From NCBI GenBank assembly GCA_030263555.1, contig SZPE01000008.1:19216-83215 (forward strand): a stretch of DNA of 64,000 bases, in the 5' to 3' direction. The notes beneath the pieces are model-generated. The model made no database searches and was not told where the DNA came from. It was given only the letters and a program-made list of their open reading frames with translations. Below, one piece after another: positions 1-9,015 of the stretch. The first letter of the stretch is position 1. The number at the start of each line of letters is the position of its first letter. The position numbers and the translations under genes are program-made. The stretch is from CFX2 sp014338005 (lineage in GTDB: Bacteria > Chloroflexota > Anaerolineae > Aggregatilineales > Phototrophicaceae).

Positions 1-496
1 GCCGGGTGGGGCTAAACCCCAACGGCGCCCATTCGCCGTTGGAGGTCATTTTCAGCCAGTCGGCGGCTTCGTTGGCAAGGCTGCCCTGCCGGTCGAGGAT
101 GCGGAACACCAGCGCACCCGGCGGGCCGATCAATACAGCGTCAATATAACCCAGGCCGGGGCGGTTGATATTGCGGATAAAACTGAAGCGCCCATCAAAG
201 GATGAACGCAAAAAGTCGCCCGTGATGAGCGCCAGGTCGTTTTCCCGCCGGCGCGTGACGGCGCGAATCGCCAATCCCAGCCCCAGCGCCCCCACCGCGA
301 TGCCCACGATCAGCAGCGCCTTGCGGCCAAAATCGTAGAGGCCGAACTGAGCGTGGCCGGGGGGAATGGGCGGGATGGCGAACCCCAGCAGCGCGATCAC
401 GCTGAGAAATATTCCGATGGCGACGACAACAAAACCGAGTTGCAGCAGTTGATAGGAACGCCGGGCCAGGGCCCGCGCGGGCGCAACGTTTTCCAT
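1..496 (-). CDS. NERD-like membrane protein, 3' end outside window
   Basis: An open frame runs from an ATG at 496 off the window edge, about 165 codons visible. Two hydrophobic stretches (residues about 17-41 and 60-80) predict two membrane helices, followed by a soluble part with GYIDAVLIGPPGALVF near residue 115. That matches the start of NERD (nuclease-related) domains, where a strand, Gly-Pro-Pro-Gly and another strand precede the catalytic region; the later catalytic residues are not in view. An AGGA-type ribosome site lies upstream, and the gene starts 15 bases after the stop of the receiver gene, so the two probably share a transcript. The domain assignment is moderate because only the first part is visible; the two membrane helices are clearer. 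Confidence 0.6.
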   Translation of the reverse strand, partial: MENVAPARALARRSYQLLQLGFVVVAIGIFLSVIALLGFAIPPIPPGHAQFGLYDFGRKALLIVGIAVGALGLGLAIRAVTRRRENDLALITGDFLRSSFDGRFSFIRNINRPGLGYIDAVLIGPPGALVFRILDRQGSLANEAADWLKMTSNGEWAPLGFSPTR

Positions 497-511
497 GTCG
501 CCCGTCCTGGT

Positions 512-946
512 CTACTTTTTATGATTTTGTGGGACTTTGGCACGACGCTGCGCGATAACAGCTTCCAGCACCTGCTGCAATTCGTTAAAACGAGGCAGCG
601 GCTTGTACATCAGCTTATCCGCGCCTGCCTGCTGGATGAATTGTTTTTCTTCCTCCGGCGTCAGGCGGTAGGCGGTGCTGAGTACAATAGCGATATGCTT
701 AAGCGGCGGACTCTCGCGCAGTTTTTCGCCGACCATCGGCCCGCTGATCGCGCCGGGCAGGCGAATGTCGAGCAGCGCCAGCTCAGGCAGTTCGCCCTGG
801 AAACGGCCATGATTGACATCCTCAATCCAGGAGACGGCCTCTTCGCCGTCTACAAACGCCACGCCTTCGATGCCCCACATCTCAAACATTGCGAGCAGCA
901 CTTCGTAGATGTCTGGCTCGTCCTCGACTACCATCCACGTAGACAA
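512..946 (-). CDS. Single-domain response regulator (receiver only)
   Basis: A 144-residue protein made only of a REC domain. Visible are the acidic patch in VVEDEPD (residues 6-12), the phosphoacceptor Asp60 in LLDIRLPG, Ser90/Thr91 and Lys115 in MYKPLP. There is no output domain, so it would act through protein contacts or as a phosphorelay link. The start is TTG at 946, preceded by AAGGAG with a 6-base spacer; the ATG four codons later would be too far from that site. It is divergent from a histidine kinase at 1086, a natural partner, and lies upstream of the NERD-like gene. Confidence 0.85.
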   Translation of the reverse strand: MSTWMVVEDEPDIYEVLLAMFEMWGIEGVAFVDGEEAVSWIEDVNHGRFQGELPELALLDIRLPGAISGPMVGEKLRESPPLKHIAIVLSTAYRLTPEEEKQFIQQAGADKLMYKPLPRFNELQQVLEAVIAQRRAKVPQNHKK

Positions 947-1046
947 GTTCGACTCCTTGTTTGTATGGTGCGGACTGCTTCTAACACAACAATAATAGTT
1001 TTCTCACGCCAATTCAGCAAACTTTCGCCATCAGCCGTGTCTCTAG

Positions 1047-1052
1047 TATACT
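1047..1052 (+). promoter_or_regulatory. Possible -10 element for the histidine kinase
   Basis: TATACT sits in the gap between the divergent receiver and kinase genes. No good -35 is seen. Transcription from it would begin near 1058-1060, after the TTG at 1056, which favours the ATG at 1086 as the kinase start. Confidence 0.35.
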
Positions 1053-1085
1053 GAATTGAGAGGTGTAGACAGCATAAAGGACTTT

Positions 1086-2315
1086 ATGACCAACAACCCA
1101 CGCGAAATCAGCGGCGTTATCAGCCGGGTTAACACGCTAGGCACGGCGACCGAGGCGCTGTTCAGCCGGTTATATCGCGGGCTGCGCCGGCGCGCGATTC
1201 AGGAGTCCCGACCGTCCGAGCCTAATCTGACAGACCGCAACCGGCAGCTTCAACGCGCCGTCCGGCGGCGCGATATAGAAATTGAGCGGCTGAACGCAAT
1301 TCTCGCCACCATCAGCGAAGGTATCATCATGCAGGATTTGGAGGGGCGTATCATCGTGGTGAACGCCGCCGCCAGGCGTTTGATCGGCAGCCGCAAAGAC
1401 ATCTGGGACAGCGAACTGGGGACGCTTTTTAACGCTTATCGGGATGTGACCCAGGTTGAATCGGAACTGGCGCCGCTGGGCGAGCCGACTCGTATCCAAG
1501 TGAACAATATGATTCTGGGCGCGCAGGTGGCCGCCGTCGCCGACAGCCAGGGCGAACGGTTAGGTACGCTGATCGTCCTGCGCGATGTAACCCGCGACGC
1601 GCTTTCTGACCGGCTGAAAAATGAGTTCGTGACCGCGATTTCTCATGAACTGCGGACGCCGATGGCGGTCATCAAGGGCATGAGCGACGTGATGATGAAC
1701 CAGCCGCCAGATCGCCCACCTAACCGCCGCTTCCTGGAGACGCTCAGCCGCAACGTGGATATTCTTGACCGCATGATCGTCGAACTGCTGGATATTTCGG
1801 AGATGAGCGCGTCGGCGTTCAGCATCCGGCGCGACCCGGTGAATCTGGAAGAGTTGATCTGGAACGTGGTGAACGGCATGACGCCGGAGGTCAAACGCGC
1901 GCAGCTTGATGTAGCCGTCATGCTGCGGGACGTGGCACGCCTGCAAATTGTGGGGGACGACCAGCGGCTGCGCTGGTCGCTGGGCCATCTTTTGCAGAAT
2001 GCTGTCCGTTATACCGAACCTGGAGGGCATATCATCGTCACGGCCAGCGGCAGCGATGCCAAGCGCGTGGCGATTCAGGTGGTAGATACGGGCGTGGGGA
2101 TTTCCAAAAAAGACCTGCCGCACGTTTTTGAGCGGTTTTATCGCGGCGAACCCCGGACGGCCAGCGGCAAACTGCTTGACCCGCGCGGCCTGGGGCAGGG
2201 CTTGTTTGTGGCGCGTTCGGTTGCCGAAGCGCATGGCGGTTATCTGACCGTCCGCAGCGAACCCGGACACGGCAGCATCTTCACGATGGTGCTGCCGGTG
2301 ACGCCGCCATCATAA
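1086..2315 (+). CDS. PAS-domain sensor histidine kinase
   Basis: Cytoplasmic two-component kinase of 409 residues. After an Arg/Gln-rich coiled coil (about 35-70), a PAS domain covers about 70-165. The HisKA dimerisation helix carries His187 in AISHELRTPM, and the HATPase_c domain shows an N box (LLQNAVRYT), DTGVGISKKDLPHVFERF and a glycine box GLGQGLFVARS. No membrane helix is visible, so the signal is probably cytoplasmic and read by PAS. The frame opens at TTG 1056, but the ATG at 1086 is preceded by AAAGGA and lies downstream of the TATACT element, so I prefer it. The divergent receiver protein is the likely partner. Confidence 0.9.
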   Translation: MTNNPREISGVISRVNTLGTATEALFSRLYRGLRRRAIQESRPSEPNLTDRNRQLQRAVRRRDIEIERLNAILATISEGIIMQDLEGRIIVVNAAARRLIGSRKDIWDSELGTLFNAYRDVTQVESELAPLGEPTRIQVNNMILGAQVAAVADSQGERLGTLIVLRDVTRDALSDRLKNEFVTAISHELRTPMAVIKGMSDVMMNQPPDRPPNRRFLETLSRNVDILDRMIVELLDISEMSASAFSIRRDPVNLEELIWNVVNGMTPEVKRAQLDVAVMLRDVARLQIVGDDQRLRWSLGHLLQNAVRYTEPGGHIIVTASGSDAKRVAIQVVDTGVGISKKDLPHVFERFYRGEPRTASGKLLDPRGLGQGLFVARSVAEAHGGYLTVRSEPGHGSIFTMVLPVTPPS

Positions 2316-2389
2316 GTTTGCGCCACCATACCCCAAAACGTTACAATCCTGGGAGATTCAAAAAACCATTTCCCAGGAGTATAGATATT

Positions 2390-4222
2390 GTGAGTGCCAT
2401 AGGAGCGTTTACATTTGTTTTGCACAGCCATTTGCCATATGCGCGCCTGGCCGGGCGCTGGCCGCATGGCGAGGAATGGATTCATGAGGCGGCCAGCGAA
2501 ACCTATATTCCCTTATTACAGACCTTATATGATCTTAAGGAAGAGGGTGTCCAGTACCGCATTACCATCGGGATCACGCCTATTTTGGCGGAACAGCTTG
2601 CCGATGCCGACGTACTCGATCACTTTGACCAGTATCTTGATGACAAAATCGAGGCCGCGAAGCAGGACATAGAATATTTTAGCGAGAAGCCGGCGCAGAT
2701 GCCGGTTGAGACGGTGACAGCACCCGGTGAGGCTGAAGACGAAGAAGCTGATGCCGGTGCGCCGGTGGATGAACAGCCCATCGCCCCGGTTGAAGTCGAA
2801 ACGACGTTTGAATCCATCCCGGATACATCCGATCCACATCTGCGCTACCTGGCCGAGTGGTACAAAAACTGGTACGAAAATATCAAGCAGGCTTTCGACG
2901 TGCGTTTTAACCGGGACATCATCGGCGCGTTCCGGCGGCTTCAGGACGAAGGTTACATCGAAATCACGACCAGCGCCGCCACGCATGGTTATCTGCCGCT
3001 GCTCAGCCGCGACAGTTCTATCGTCGGCCAGCTTAAAGCCGGCATCCAGAGTTACAAACGGCTGTTTGGCCGCCAGCCCACCGGCATCTGGCTGCCGGAA
3101 TGTGCTTACCGTCCGGCGTATATCACTGACGGCGGGCGCAAACGGCCCGGCCTGGAAACCTGGCTGGCGCGAAATGGCATCAAGGTATTTTTTAGCGAAA
3201 CGCACACCATCACCGGCGGCCAGCCGGTCGGGGTTGCCGCCGGCGATGTCATCGGGCCATACGGCGCGATCAAACGGCGTTATGTTATCCCGACCCGGCA
3301 GATGATCCTGCCGGAGCGCCAGGCATCTACCTACCAGCCTTATTACGTCAGCGAGACGGTGGCCGGCGCCGGGGCAGATGAACATTCCGGCGTGGCAGTG
3401 ATCGGGCGCAACAACCGCACCGGGATGCAGGTATGGAGCGCCGACTGGGGGTATCCCGGCGATTTCGATTACCGCGAATTCCACAAAAAAGCCGGGACGA
3501 GCGGCCTGCAATACTGGCGTGTGACCGGGGCTAAAACCGACCTGGCTTATAAAGATTATTATCACCCGGACTGGGCGGCCTATAAAGTTGACCAGCACGC
3601 CGAAGACTACGCTCATCTGGTCAGCGATCTGCTGCGCGCTTACAACAAGGAAACCGGCAGGTTTGGGCTGATTGCCTCCAATTACGATACCGAATTGTTC
3701 GGCCACTGGTGGTTTGAGGGCGTGACGTGGTTGGGTAAGGTGCTGCGCCTGCTGGCGAGCAATCCTGATGTCGAATTGACGACCGCCAGCCGGCATGTCA
3801 GCCAGCACCCGCCGACGGAAGTGCTGCACATCCCCGAAAGTTCGTGGGGCGCGGGCGGCACACACTTCACCTGGGATAATGCCGATACACACTGGATGTG
3901 GGGGCCGATTCACGAGGCGGAACAGCGCATGGAAAGTCTGGTAGCGGCTTACCCGGCGGCGAGCGGTGATGCGCTGTTTGTCATCAATCAGGCCGCGCGG
4001 GAACTGCTGCTGCTGCAAAGCTCCGACTGGCCGTTCCTGGTCACGACCGGGCAAGCGCGGGAGTATGCTATCCGGCGTTTTAGCCAGCATATCGAGCGTT
4101 TCGACCGGCTGGCGGAAAGCCTGGAGCGCGGCGCGCCGGAGCGCGGCCTGGCGGAAGAATACTGGGAACTGGATAAGGTGTTCCCGGATATTGATTATCG
4201 CTGGTTTGCTGAAATAGGTTAG
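2390..4222 (+). CDS. GH57 family 1,4-alpha-glucan branching-type enzyme
   Basis: A 610-residue GH57 protein starting at GTG 2390; AGGAG lies 10 bases upstream, and the translation then begins as GH57 proteins do, reaching LHSHLPY at once. GH57 regions are visible in order: LHSHLPY, ATHGYLPLL, GIWLPECAY (probable nucleophile Glu237), NYDTELFGHWW (probable acid/base Asp433) and the Trp-rich SSWGAGGTHF stretch. The placement directly before glgA and glgC, with no GH13 branching enzyme in the window, supports a glycogen branching role over a plain amylase. An acidic Pro/Glu-rich insert occupies about residues 100-147 and makes it longer than usual. Branching versus hydrolase activity is inferred from context. 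Confidence 0.82.
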   Translation: MSAIGAFTFVLHSHLPYARLAGRWPHGEEWIHEAASETYIPLLQTLYDLKEEGVQYRITIGITPILAEQLADADVLDHFDQYLDDKIEAAKQDIEYFSEKPAQMPVETVTAPGEAEDEEADAGAPVDEQPIAPVEVETTFESIPDTSDPHLRYLAEWYKNWYENIKQAFDVRFNRDIIGAFRRLQDEGYIEITTSAATHGYLPLLSRDSSIVGQLKAGIQSYKRLFGRQPTGIWLPECAYRPAYITDGGRKRPGLETWLARNGIKVFFSETHTITGGQPVGVAAGDVIGPYGAIKRRYVIPTRQMILPERQASTYQPYYVSETVAGAGADEHSGVAVIGRNNRTGMQVWSADWGYPGDFDYREFHKKAGTSGLQYWRVTGAKTDLAYKDYYHPDWAAYKVDQHAEDYAHLVSDLLRAYNKETGRFGLIASNYDTELFGHWWFEGVTWLGKVLRLLASNPDVELTTASRHVSQHPPTEVLHIPESSWGAGGTHFTWDNADTHWMWGPIHEAEQRMESLVAAYPAASGDALFVINQAARELLLLQSSDWPFLVTTGQAREYAIRRFSQHIERFDRLAESLERGAPERGLAEEYWELDKVFPDIDYRWFAEIG

Positions 4223-4229
4223 GTGCTGC

Positions 4230-5708
4230 ATGAACGTCCTGTTCGTCAGCGCCGAAGCCGCACCGTTTGCGAAGGTGGGCGGCATGGCCGATGTGGTCGG
4301 GTCACTGCCGGGGGCGCTGCGCCGGTTGGGTATAGATGCCCGCGTGATGCTGCCCTACTACGGTTTTATCGATTCCGAACGCTACCACATTACGCCGGTT
4401 TTTTCGTTCCTGTTTTCGCGCCGGACTGGGACGACCAGCGTGCAGGTCTATTCGACCATCTATCAGGATGTGCCGTATTATTTCATCCAGGGGTGGCCGT
4501 TTTTTGGGGATGAGCGCGAGGTATACAGCACCTGGGAATGGGACGTGCCGCGCTACCTGTTTTTCAGCCAGGCGGCGATGGCCTCGGCTTGGGAGCTGCG
4601 CCAGCGCCAGGGCTGGTTTCCCGACGTGTTTCACGTCAACGACTGGCATACGGGACTTATCCCGTTTCTGTTGGAGGAAAGCCGCCAGGACCCCATCTGG
4701 GCGCAGGTCAGTTCGGTTTTGAGCATTCATAATCTGGCGTATCAGGGCGATCATGCCGGCGGCTGGTTGTGGGAACTGGGCGTGCCGGGGCGTCATCATC
4801 CTGATCTGGTGTACCAGGATCAGACCGATAACCTGATGGCGATTGCTATCGCCTATTCTGACCTACTGACTACTGTCAGCCCGCGTTATGCCACCGAAAT
4901 CCAATATCCGTACATGGGATACGGGCTGGATGGTTTGATTCGCGCGCGGGTGAACGATCTGGTAGGCATCCTGAACGGCATTGATACGAATGCCATGAAC
5001 CCGGAAACCGACCCGTTCATCGTTTCGCACTATAATGCCGAGACTTTCCCGGAAAAACGCCCGCCGAATAAAAGCCAGCTCCAGCGCGATTTTGATCTGG
5101 ACGAGCGGGACGAAGTGCCGGTACTGGCAGTTGTCACCCGGCTGGTGGAGCAGAAGGGGGTTGATCTGCTGATTCCGGCGCTGCGCCGCCTGCTGGCGAC
5201 CACCGACGTGCAGTTTATTGGCCTGGGTTCGGGCGAACCGCACTACGATCACCAGTTCTGGCAGTTGGGGCAGGATTTTAGCTGGCGGGCGCGGACTTAC
5301 ATCGGTTATAACGCCGCACTGGCGCAGCGTATTTACGCCGGCTGCGACCTTTTCCTCATGCCCAGCCACTACGAACCTTGCGGCATCGGCCAGATGCTCG
5401 CCATGCGTTATGGCGCGCTGCCGGTGGTGCGCGAAACCGGTGGGCTGGCGGATACGGTGATTAATTATGATAACGGCCCGGCAGAGCGTGGAACGGGTTT
5501 TGTCTTCCAGTGGGAGGAAGCCGACGCACTGTATCACACGGTTCGGTGGGCGCTAGATGTCTACCATCACCGGCCCGATGCCTGGCAGCAGATGCAGCGC
5601 CGGGCGATGCAGGTGGATTTTAGCTGGGAAAACAGCGCCCAGCAGTATATAGATGTTTATCGCAAGGCACTCATAAAAAGACGAGGTGGATTTTCATGGC
5701 AAAAGTAA
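4230..5708 (+). CDS. glgA: Glycogen synthase, GT5
   Basis: Transfers glucose from ADP-glucose to the non-reducing ends of a glucan. The protein has 492 residues, the usual GlgA length, with two Rossmann halves: an N-terminal part starting with the substrate loop AKVGGMADVVGSLP (ADP-glucose Lys in KVGG), and a C-terminal part with VTRLVEQKGVD and EPCGIGQMLAMRYG. It begins 7 bases after the GH57 stop and its end overlaps glgC by 13 bases, so the three genes form one operon. Nothing appears truncated. Confidence 0.95.
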   Translation: MNVLFVSAEAAPFAKVGGMADVVGSLPGALRRLGIDARVMLPYYGFIDSERYHITPVFSFLFSRRTGTTSVQVYSTIYQDVPYYFIQGWPFFGDEREVYSTWEWDVPRYLFFSQAAMASAWELRQRQGWFPDVFHVNDWHTGLIPFLLEESRQDPIWAQVSSVLSIHNLAYQGDHAGGWLWELGVPGRHHPDLVYQDQTDNLMAIAIAYSDLLTTVSPRYATEIQYPYMGYGLDGLIRARVNDLVGILNGIDTNAMNPETDPFIVSHYNAETFPEKRPPNKSQLQRDFDLDERDEVPVLAVVTRLVEQKGVDLLIPALRRLLATTDVQFIGLGSGEPHYDHQFWQLGQDFSWRARTYIGYNAALAQRIYAGCDLFLMPSHYEPCGIGQMLAMRYGALPVVRETGGLADTVINYDNGPAERGTGFVFQWEEADALYHTVRWALDVYHHRPDAWQQMQRRAMQVDFSWENSAQQYIDVYRKALIKRRGGFSWQK

Positions 5709-6961
5709 AAGCGGTTATTCTGGCAGGAGGCGAAGGAACACGGCTGAGTACGCTGACGGCCAAACGCGCCAAGCCGGCTGTGCCTTTCGCCGGGAAATAT
5801 CGCATTATTGACTTTACGTTGAGCAACTGTGTCAACTCAAATATTTTTGATGTGCTGATTTTGACGCAGTATCGCCCGCACAGCCTGAACGACCACATCG
5901 GGCGCGGGCGGCCCTGGGACCTCGACCGGTCGTTTACGGGCGGCGTGCAGATTCTTCAGCCTTATAAAGGGCGGCAGGATACCGACTGGTATGCCGGAAC
6001 AGCCGATGCGGTGGCCCAGAATATCAACTTTGTGCGCCGGGGGCGGCCTGATTATGTGCTGATTTTGTCCGGCGATCACATTTATGAAATGGATTACGAT
6101 GTCCTGATTCAGTTCCACCGCGAACACAAGGCCGATGCAACGGTTTGCACCATCCGCGTGCCGATGGATGAGGCCAACCGCTACGGTATTCTGGACGTTG
6201 ATGAAAACTACCGTGTGCGCGAGTTCGTGGAAAAGCCGGCCAACCCGCCCGGCAATCTTGCCAGTATGGGGGTTTATGTCTTTAACTACGGTATGCTGGA
6301 ACAGCAGCTCCAGGAAGATCAGAAGCGCCGGACATCGAATCACGATTTCGGCAGGGACATTCTGCCGCGCATGATTATCGAAGGGATGCAGGTTTTTGCT
6401 TATCCTTATGGCGGCTACTGGGTGGATGTCGGTACAGTTGATGCTTATTGGGAAGCGCATATGGATTTGATCGCGTCGCCGCCGTCGTTGAACTTAAATG
6501 ATCGCACCTGGGTGATCCATACGCGCAGCGAGGAACGCTCGCCGGTTCATATCCACACCGGCGCGATAGTACGCAACAGCCTGATTACCGATGGCTCGGT
6601 GATTTCGGAAGGGGCGGTGGTTGAAAATTCCGTCCTCTCGCCGGGGGTTTATGTGGGGCCGAACGCCATCGTGCGCGAATCAATTGTGCTGACCGACACT
6701 TATATCGAAGCCGGGGCGGTGGTGGAACGCTGTATCCTGGATAAGATCGTGGTGGTCGGTCACAATGCGCGGGTGGGCAAAATTACGGATATGGGCGAAC
6801 TGGGAATCACCTGTGTGGGTAAAAATACCCATATCCCGGCGGGTTATACAATCGGTCACAGCGTGATCCTGGGTACCGATCTGCGCCTAGAGGACTTCGG
6901 CCAGTATCCGACCAAGAGCGTTCCCAGCCATACGGAGATTGGCTATAAAGTCAAGAAATAA
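5696..6961 (+). CDS. glgC: Glucose-1-phosphate adenylyltransferase (ADP-glucose pyrophosphorylase)
   Basis: Makes ADP-glucose from glucose-1-phosphate and ATP, the committed step of glycogen synthesis. The 421-residue protein starts with the nucleotidyltransferase signature ILAGGEGTRLSTLT, continues with KPAVPFAGKYRIIDF, has ILSGDHIYEMDY around the metal site, and ends in a left-handed beta-helix (repeats such as GAIVRNSLITDGSVISEG) typical of GlgC. AGGTGG precedes the ATG, and the start overlaps the end of glgA, indicating coupled translation. Confidence 0.96.
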   Translation: MAKVKAVILAGGEGTRLSTLTAKRAKPAVPFAGKYRIIDFTLSNCVNSNIFDVLILTQYRPHSLNDHIGRGRPWDLDRSFTGGVQILQPYKGRQDTDWYAGTADAVAQNINFVRRGRPDYVLILSGDHIYEMDYDVLIQFHREHKADATVCTIRVPMDEANRYGILDVDENYRVREFVEKPANPPGNLASMGVYVFNYGMLEQQLQEDQKRRTSNHDFGRDILPRMIIEGMQVFAYPYGGYWVDVGTVDAYWEAHMDLIASPPSLNLNDRTWVIHTRSEERSPVHIHTGAIVRNSLITDGSVISEGAVVENSVLSPGVYVGPNAIVRESIVLTDTYIEAGAVVERCILDKIVVVGHNARVGKITDMGELGITCVGKNTHIPAGYTIGHSVILGTDLRLEDFGQYPTKSVPSHTEIGYKVKK

Positions 6962-7052
6962 CTCCGGCAGATTGTGGAGTAACATCACTTCGGCGGACGA
7001 CTTCTCTCGATTAAGATGAGGAGTAAGTACCGGATCAACAGAGGAGGCGCGG

Positions 7053-8468
7053 GTGTCAAAGTTTGAACGCAGCTATCTATGCGTACATGGTCATTTCAGC
7101 CAACCACCGCGAGGGAATCCGCTCAATAACGTTATCGGTGTTGAACCGGAAGCCGACCCTTATCCAAACTGGAACGAACGCATCACGGCGCAGTCGTATC
7201 GTCCTAATGCGGAGCGAGGTAACTTCGACCACATCAGCTTCAGTTTTGCCGAAGGGCTGGTTAAATGGCTTCAGGCCAATGCGCCGGATGTTTATCAGGC
7301 GCTTCTCAAAGCCGACCAACAGACGGCGGCAGATCATGCCCCTGCCGGCAACGCGCTGGCAACGGCCTACAACCATATCATCCTCCCGCTTGCGCGCAAG
7401 CGCGATAAACGCACCCAGATTTACTGGGGCATTTCGGCTTTTGAAGAACGGTATGGCCGCAAGCCGCTGGGTTTCTGGCTGCCGGAAATGGCGGTTGACA
7501 TCGAAACGCTGCGGCTGCTGGTCGAGGCCGGGATTCAATATACCGTTCTGGCCGAAAAACAAATCCTAGACTTACCTCCGGGCAGCGGTGCCGGGCCGTA
7601 CCGGGTGGAGCTTTCCGATACCGAGTCCATCGCCGTTTTTGTGCGCCACGACCGCCTGTCGGCTGAAATTTCGTTCAACATCCACACGTTAGGCGGGGCA
7701 GGGAGATGGTGCGATCAGGTATTGTCCCCGGCTCGCAAGCACGTCGGCCCACTGCTGCTGCTGGCGACGGCGGGCGAAACGTTCGGCCATCATTATGCCG
7801 GAGAAGAAGAGTTTCTGTACTGGCTGGTCAAATACGAGGCGGCCAGGGCTGGATACCGGATCATCACGCTTGACCAGTATTTTGCCCAGAATCCCCCCAA
7901 ACGAACGGTGCGTATCAAAGAACTGAGCAGTTGGGGGAATTACGAAGGGCTGACGCAGTGGTTGACCGGCTATGCCAACCAGCACCAGGATACGACCTGG
8001 AAAGGCGCTTTGCGCCGCGCCCTGGATAATGCGGCCAGCGAGGTGGATCGCGTCTACGAGGAACTGGTCAGGCTCTACCATGTAGACCCCTGGTGGCTCC
8101 GCAACCAGTATGCGCCGGTTATCCTGGGCGCTGTTTCTGCCGACGATTTTATCACCGAAAATATCCCGCAGATCAGCCCGGAACACCGGCAGCAGTTGGG
8201 GCAGCTATTTTTCGCGCAGCGTTTAACACAGCGCATGTACAATAGTTATACTTTTACCGATGACCGGCTGGAAGGCCGGCAGCCGCGTTATGCCGTTGCC
8301 TGCGCGGCAGCCGCCCTGACGCTGGCGCAGAAAGCGACCGGCCAGGATTTGAATGATCGTTTTCCGCTGGATATGGCGGTCGTCCGGTCAAATACCAGCG
8401 CCACGAACGGGACGGCGATTTTGAACAGCGTGCTGGAGGAGTTCAATCTCGATCTGCTGAAAAGTTAA
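7053..8468 (+). CDS. GH57 family protein, DUF3536 type (short form)
   Basis: A 471-residue relative of GH57 glycosidases: it begins YLCVHGHFSQPPRGNP, as DUF3536 proteins do, and carries GFWLPEMAVD in place of the GH57 nucleophile region (Glu in LPEMA). GTG at 7053 is the start, preceded by AGAGGAGG five to six bases upstream. DUF3536 proteins are usually much longer (about 800 residues), so this is a compact version. It lies 91 bases after glgC on the same strand and between synthesis and breakdown genes, so an alpha-glucan-modifying role is likely, but its substrate is unknown. Confidence 0.75.
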   Translation: MSKFERSYLCVHGHFSQPPRGNPLNNVIGVEPEADPYPNWNERITAQSYRPNAERGNFDHISFSFAEGLVKWLQANAPDVYQALLKADQQTAADHAPAGNALATAYNHIILPLARKRDKRTQIYWGISAFEERYGRKPLGFWLPEMAVDIETLRLLVEAGIQYTVLAEKQILDLPPGSGAGPYRVELSDTESIAVFVRHDRLSAEISFNIHTLGGAGRWCDQVLSPARKHVGPLLLLATAGETFGHHYAGEEEFLYWLVKYEAARAGYRIITLDQYFAQNPPKRTVRIKELSSWGNYEGLTQWLTGYANQHQDTTWKGALRRALDNAASEVDRVYEELVRLYHVDPWWLRNQYAPVILGAVSADDFITENIPQISPEHRQQLGQLFFAQRLTQRMYNSYTFTDDRLEGRQPRYAVACAAAALTLAQKATGQDLNDRFPLDMAVVRSNTSATNGTAILNSVLEEFNLDLLKS

Positions 8469-8496
8469 AAACGCCCGGCTTTTGCAAGCGCGGGCG
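8467..8496 (-). terminator. Intrinsic terminator of the CBM48 gene
   Basis: Read on the minus strand, a 10-pair GC-rich stem (CGCCCG plus GCTT against AAGC and CGGGCG with one bulged G, TTGC-type loop) is followed by five T residues. It lies between the convergent DUF3536 and CBM48 genes. Confidence 0.6.
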
Positions 8497-8521
8497 CTTG
8501 AAACCTGGCTGGTAACTGTTT

Positions 8522-8818
8522 TCAGGTGGTGACAACCGAATTATCGCCGCTGAACGGATTGGGGACGTATTTATCGGCGTGCCAATCATTATGCCATTCG
8601 GTGTTGTTAACCAGGTAGCGAAACTGGTATTCTCGACCGGCTTCCAGTTCGAGAGTAACGGTGAAGTGACCGTTCTTCAGTTTTTTCATTGGAGTAGCTT
8701 GTTCATCCCAGGTATTAAAATCGCCAACCAGATAGGCGGTTTCCGCTTTGATCGCTTCCGGTAGAGTAAACGTCACTTTACAGACGGGCTTACTCTTCAG
8801 CATTTGCTTTTTCAACAT
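8522..8818 (-). CDS. Stand-alone CBM48 / isoamylase N-terminal-like domain protein
   Basis: A 98-residue protein made of one early-set immunoglobulin-like fold of the CBM48 type: VTFTLPEAIKAETAYLVGDF, then FNTWDEQATPM, GHFTVTLELEAG, YQFRYLVNN and a C-terminal VPNPFSGDNSVV. Such domains bind alpha-glucans in branching and debranching enzymes and AMPK beta subunits. Here there is no catalytic domain, so it may be a glycogen-binding or scaffold protein. The ATG is preceded by AAGGAG with a 9-base spacer. It points against its neighbours inside the glycogen cluster, so it has its own promoter. Confidence 0.85.
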   Translation of the reverse strand: MLKKQMLKSKPVCKVTFTLPEAIKAETAYLVGDFNTWDEQATPMKKLKNGHFTVTLELEAGREYQFRYLVNNTEWHNDWHADKYVPNPFSGDNSVVTT

Positions 8819-9015
8819 CCACGCTGTCTCCTTCTGAACGAAAAGTATCAGCTTAAGATAATTTTAGCACACTGGTAAGGGCGAAAACAGGCGAGTTTTG
8901 ATGAGGTTTTTGCCGAGTCGCGGTTGCCAAGTGATGCTGAATCGCGCTATGCTTCAAAATTGCACCCTGAGGGGCAGCATAAACTTGGGCTGAAAACAAA
9001 TCAGGAGAACGCTGA

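Noticed and set aside
1056..1085. TTG at 1056 as the start of the histidine kinase
   Set aside because: It has no ribosome site and lies too close to the TATACT element; ATG 1086 has AAAGGA upstream.
2525..4285. 586-codon minus-strand frame opposite the GH57 gene
   Set aside because: The other strand has all GH57 motifs. This frame has no ribosome site and a His/Pro/Arg-rich product typical of GC-rich antisense frames.
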